Shown here piece by piece: positions 5,964 to 8,182 of a stretch of DNA of 8,182 bases. The position numbers and the translations under genes were made by a program. This DNA is from Oscillospiraceae bacterium. GTDB taxonomy: Bacteria > Bacillota > Clostridia > Oscillospirales > Ruminococcaceae. The stretch's first letter is position 1. Every line of letters starts with the position of its first letter. The notes under the pieces are model-generated. The model was not told where the DNA came from. It did not search any database and saw nothing but the letters and a program-made list of their open reading frames with translations. The stretch covers positions 1 through 8,182 of the forward strand of contig DXNX01000011.1 of NCBI GenBank assembly GCA_019413245.1, in the 5' to 3' direction.

Positions 5964-6665
5964 TTACGGCGTAATTCCCAGCAAGGTCCGCAAAACAGGG
6001 ACCAGCTGCGTCAGATTATCCCGGAACTGGGGATAAAACTCATCCCGGGTAGAGTAATCATAATAAAGGGCCCGCTCGATACGGCGCACCGCCGGCATAA
6101 ACCGGGGGTGTTCCCTGCCCCCTGCCTGATGAAGCAGATCAGACAGGCGGGTACATTCCACCGCCCAGGAAGCATCGGTCCCCGCCCGCTCCGTCACACC
6201 GGCGTGTTCCAGATATTCCGACAGGGTACGTCCGGGTGCCTGCGTTCCGCACAGCGGCAGCTGCGGGAAATACTCCACACGGGCAGTGTCCGGGTCGATG
6301 GACTGTCCCAGCGGATACAGCGCACAGGCCAGCGGCCGGGCCGGATGGATGGCACAGCCATCTCCTTCCAGGAAGGGGCAGTGCCCCGTGCGAGCCGAAG
6401 GCCGCAGCACCAAAACCGGCAGGCAGGACTGCTGCCCGATTTCCCGGCGGCAGAAGGCTTCCGCCACCACCCGGGGCGGCAGACGCATCCACCGCGCCAG
6501 GCGGTACAAGTCCAGGCCGGACAAGACCAGATCCCGACGGTTGCGGCAGCAATCGCCGCAGCCCGCACAGGCAAACGCAAAGTCATCCCCCGGTTTCAGC
6601 CGCGGACAGGCTTCCAGCTCTGCCATCAGCTCGGGTTCTCCGGTACGGCCGGGCTCCAGGCTCAC
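5964..6665 (-). CDS. YkgJ-family cysteine-cluster protein
   Basis: A 233-residue cytosolic protein with the YkgJ-type cluster F-x-C-x2-C-x2-C-C (C33, C36, C39, C40) and a second block CPFLEGDGCAIHPARPLAC holding C96, C104 and C114. The family is thought to bind zinc or an iron-sulfur centre; its reaction is not settled. The gene begins with GTG at 6663-6665, which overlaps the TGA of the upstream dehydrogenase gene as GTGA. A ribosome binding site (GAGGTG) lies 5 nt before it, inside the end of that gene. A later ATG (residue 14) is possible but has weaker context and would lose the overlap. It is the last gene of a three-gene minus-strand unit, ended by the terminator at 5906-5962. Confidence 0.88.
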   Translation of the reverse strand: MSLEPGRTGEPELMAELEACPRLKPGDDFAFACAGCGDCCRNRRDLVLSGLDLYRLARWMRLPPRVVAEAFCRREIGQQSCLPVLVLRPSARTGHCPFLEGDGCAIHPARPLACALYPLGQSIDPDTARVEYFPQLPLCGTQAPGRTLSEYLEHAGVTERAGTDASWAVECTRLSDLLHQAGGREHPRFMPAVRRIERALYYDYSTRDEFYPQFRDNLTQLVPVLRTLLGITP

Positions 6666-7648
6666 AGCTGCACCTCGTTGGGTTCGGGACGTCCGGCTTC
6701 AAAGTTGCTGACCGCCTCAAACGCACTCTGCACCATACTGGCCACATTCACATCCGTATAGAACGCCGTGTGCGGGCTGACAATAACGTTGGGGAAGCTG
6801 CGCAGCAGTGCCAGTTCCCGGTTAGCCAGGGCCTCGCCGGTGCGGTTGTAGTAGCAGATGCCGTTCTCGTCCTCCACCACATCCAGACCGGCGCCGCCGA
6901 TCTTGCCGGATTCCAGGCCGCAGACCAGCGCCTTCGGCTCGATCAGGGTGCCGCGGGCGGTATTGATGAGGATAACGCCTTTCTTCATCTTTTTGATGGC
7001 AGCTTCATTGATGAGATAATGGTTTTCCGGTGTGGCGTTCAGATGCAGGGTGATGACATCACTTTCCGCATACAGCGTATCCAGATCAACGTATTCGGCC
7101 ACCTTGCACACATCCTCGTTGGGGTACAGATCATAGGCCAGGATGCGGCAGCCGAACCCGGACAGATGGTTGATGACCGTGCGGCCGATCTTGCCGGTGC
7201 CGATAACGCCGATGGTGCAGCTGGACAGGTCCTTTCCCATCTTGCCGGGCAGAGAGTAGTCCTGCGCAGCAGCCCGCAGCATGATCTGGTTCATCTTGCG
7301 GGTGGCCATCAGCATGAGCATGATGGTATAGTTGGCCACACCTTCCGGAGGATATTGGCTGTGGGAGACACGCATGCCGCACTCCTTGGCAGCCTCCAGC
7401 GGAATGTGGTCATACCCGATGCTGCGGCAGGGCAGATACCGCACGCCCATCTCGGCAAAGGTCTTCAGGTATTCGGGGCGCACCTCACAGGGGTTGGTGC
7501 TCACCGCGTCGCAGCCTTCGGCCTGATGCAGATTTTCCGGGCGCGGCGGCTCGGAAGTCCAGGCGTAGTCAATGCCATACTTCTGTTTGAACGTTTCGCA
7601 GTACGGCAATTCGTCAAATTCACGCAGTGTATAGAAAAAAATCTTCAT
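6662..7648 (-). CDS. D-lactate dehydrogenase-like D-2-hydroxyacid dehydrogenase (VanH-like)
   Basis: An NAD-dependent enzyme interconverting a 2-keto acid and its D-2-hydroxy acid, most likely pyruvate and D-lactate. The 328 residues show RSIGYDHIPLEAAKECG (75-91), the Rossmann motif GTGKIG (150-155) with D173 after the second strand (NAD rather than NADP), and the catalytic set R232 (NTARG), E261 and H293 (SPHTAFYT). The spacing of these three (29 and 32 residues) equals that remembered for Lactobacillus D-lactate dehydrogenase. The sequence style resembles VanH, but no van ligase or VanX gene is in view, so resistance is not implied; fermentation is likelier. The ATG at 7646-7648 (MKIFFYTLRE) follows AGGAGG (7661-7666) by 12 nt; a TTG at 7669 would place that site inside the gene. 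It starts 17 nt after the hydrolase gene and overlaps the YkgJ gene by 4 nt. Confidence 0.92.
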   Translation of the reverse strand: MKIFFYTLREFDELPYCETFKQKYGIDYAWTSEPPRPENLHQAEGCDAVSTNPCEVRPEYLKTFAEMGVRYLPCRSIGYDHIPLEAAKECGMRVSHSQYPPEGVANYTIMLMLMATRKMNQIMLRAAAQDYSLPGKMGKDLSSCTIGVIGTGKIGRTVINHLSGFGCRILAYDLYPNEDVCKVAEYVDLDTLYAESDVITLHLNATPENHYLINEAAIKKMKKGVILINTARGTLIEPKALVCGLESGKIGGAGLDVVEDENGICYYNRTGEALANRELALLRSFPNVIVSPHTAFYTDVNVASMVQSAFEAVSNFEAGRPEPNEVQL

Positions 7649-7665
7649 GGCCGAAAAACGCCTCC

Positions 7666-8182
7666 TCAATTCAGGTGATAGTCAAAAACATCGGCCAACC
7701 AGTCGATGCACAACGGCAGCCAGGACGCATTATGGGGATTGGGCTGGTTCACTTCCCGGGTGCAGGTACTGCTGCCGTGCACTCCGTTGGCAAACAGATG
7801 CAGCTCATAGGGTACACCGCATTTTCCCAGTGCATCGGCCAGCAGCAGTGAGTTCTGCACCGGAACCAATTCATCCGCCACGGTGTGCCAGATAAAGAAA
7901 GGCGGAAGGTCGGGACGGACCTGATTTTCCAGGCTGAACAGCTCCTGCAGTGCGCGGTCATCCCCTGCCAGATTTTCAATGGAGCCTCTGTGCGCAAACG
8001 GACCGGCGGTAATGACCGAGTACCCCAGCACGACTGCATCGGGCACCAGTTGTTTTCCATCCGTTCCCAGTGCTTCACAAACTTCAGGGTGTTCCGCCAG
8101 CATGGCCGTGGCCGCTGCCAGGTGCCCGCCAGCCGAAAAGCCACACACCGCCAGGCGCTTGGGGTCCAGATACAATGCTGCA
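7666..8182 (-). CDS. Alpha/beta hydrolase (esterase-like), N-terminus cut off by the window edge
   Basis: The visible C-terminal 171 residues form the second half of an alpha/beta-hydrolase fold. The nucleophile elbow GFSAGGH carries the serine (visible residue 16), HTVADELVP holds the likely acidic residue (D103), and NGVHG holds the histidine (H135). This order and the GFSAGG style fit acetyl-xylan or feruloyl-type esterases and related carboxylesterases; substrate cannot be read from the sequence. The frame is open to the window edge (…AALYLDPKRLAV), so the start, signal peptide if any and promoter lie outside. It is the first visible gene of the minus-strand unit and is followed 17 nt later by the dehydrogenase gene. 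The TGA stop at 7666-7668 overlaps the ribosome binding site of that gene. Confidence 0.9.
   Translation of the reverse strand, partial: AALYLDPKRLAVCGFSAGGHLAAATAMLAEHPEVCEALGTDGKQLVPDAVVLGYSVITAGPFAHRGSIENLAGDDRALQELFSLENQVRPDLPPFFIWHTVADELVPVQNSLLLADALGKCGVPYELHLFANGVHGSSTCTREVNQPNPHNASWLPLCIDWLADVFDYHLN

Noticed and set aside
6662..7648. Vancomycin resistance gene vanH
   Set aside because: No van ligase, VanX or VanRS-type regulators are visible in the window; general D-lactate dehydrogenase motifs explain the likeness.
6236..7678. Long plus-strand open frame (480 codons) opposite the YkgJ and dehydrogenase genes
   Set aside because: It spans two unrelated real genes on the other strand, including their overlap. 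Its translation is low in known motifs and looks like a codon-bias shadow.

Overview
The window (8182 bp, GC-rich, no rRNA, tRNA, CRISPR or insertion sequence seen) looks like chromosomal DNA of a gut Clostridia member. The protein types point to the Oscillospiraceae/Ruminococcaceae (Faecalibacterium, Subdoligranulum or Gemmiger-like): a clostridial-type galactokinase, a DUF5685-like protein, a J-domain protein with a glycine/phenylalanine linker and a cysteine tail, a VanH-like D-lactate dehydrogenase and a YkgJ-type cysteine-cluster protein. This placement is an inference from protein style and base composition.

Layout. (1) 1-1145, minus: galactokinase, cut by the left edge. (2) 1146-1369: a divergent control region with a promoter for each flanking gene and a short hairpin close to each predicted transcript start. 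(3) 1370-2215, plus: AraC-family regulator, followed by a terminator. (4) 2299-3684, plus: [4Fe-4S] 23S rRNA uracil-C5 methyltransferase of the RlmD/RlmCD type. (5) 3825-5879, plus: three genes in a row, namely a two-helix membrane protein with a C-terminal zinc ribbon, a DUF5685-like helical protein, and a J-domain protein ending in a cysteine-rich tail. The last two overlap by ATGA. (6) A bidirectional terminator at 5906-5962 separates this unit from (7), a minus-strand operon that enters from the right edge: alpha/beta hydrolase, D-lactate/2-hydroxyacid dehydrogenase, then YkgJ-family protein, the last two overlapping by GTGA.

How the genes may work together. The AraC regulator is placed to control galactokinase and itself, so this is probably a sugar-responsive pair. 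The methyltransferase is housekeeping. The plus-strand trio is the most interesting part. No established function is known to me for it. A J-domain protein with eight cysteines in its last 27 residues, ending in Cys-Cys, is translationally coupled to a protein whose aspartate-rich motifs recall isoprenoid-synthase-fold enzymes, and a small zinc-ribbon membrane protein lies just upstream. A membrane-associated chaperone or lipid-related system is a testable idea, not a conclusion. No intergenic gap exceeds 300 bp; the largest is the 224-bp divergent region.
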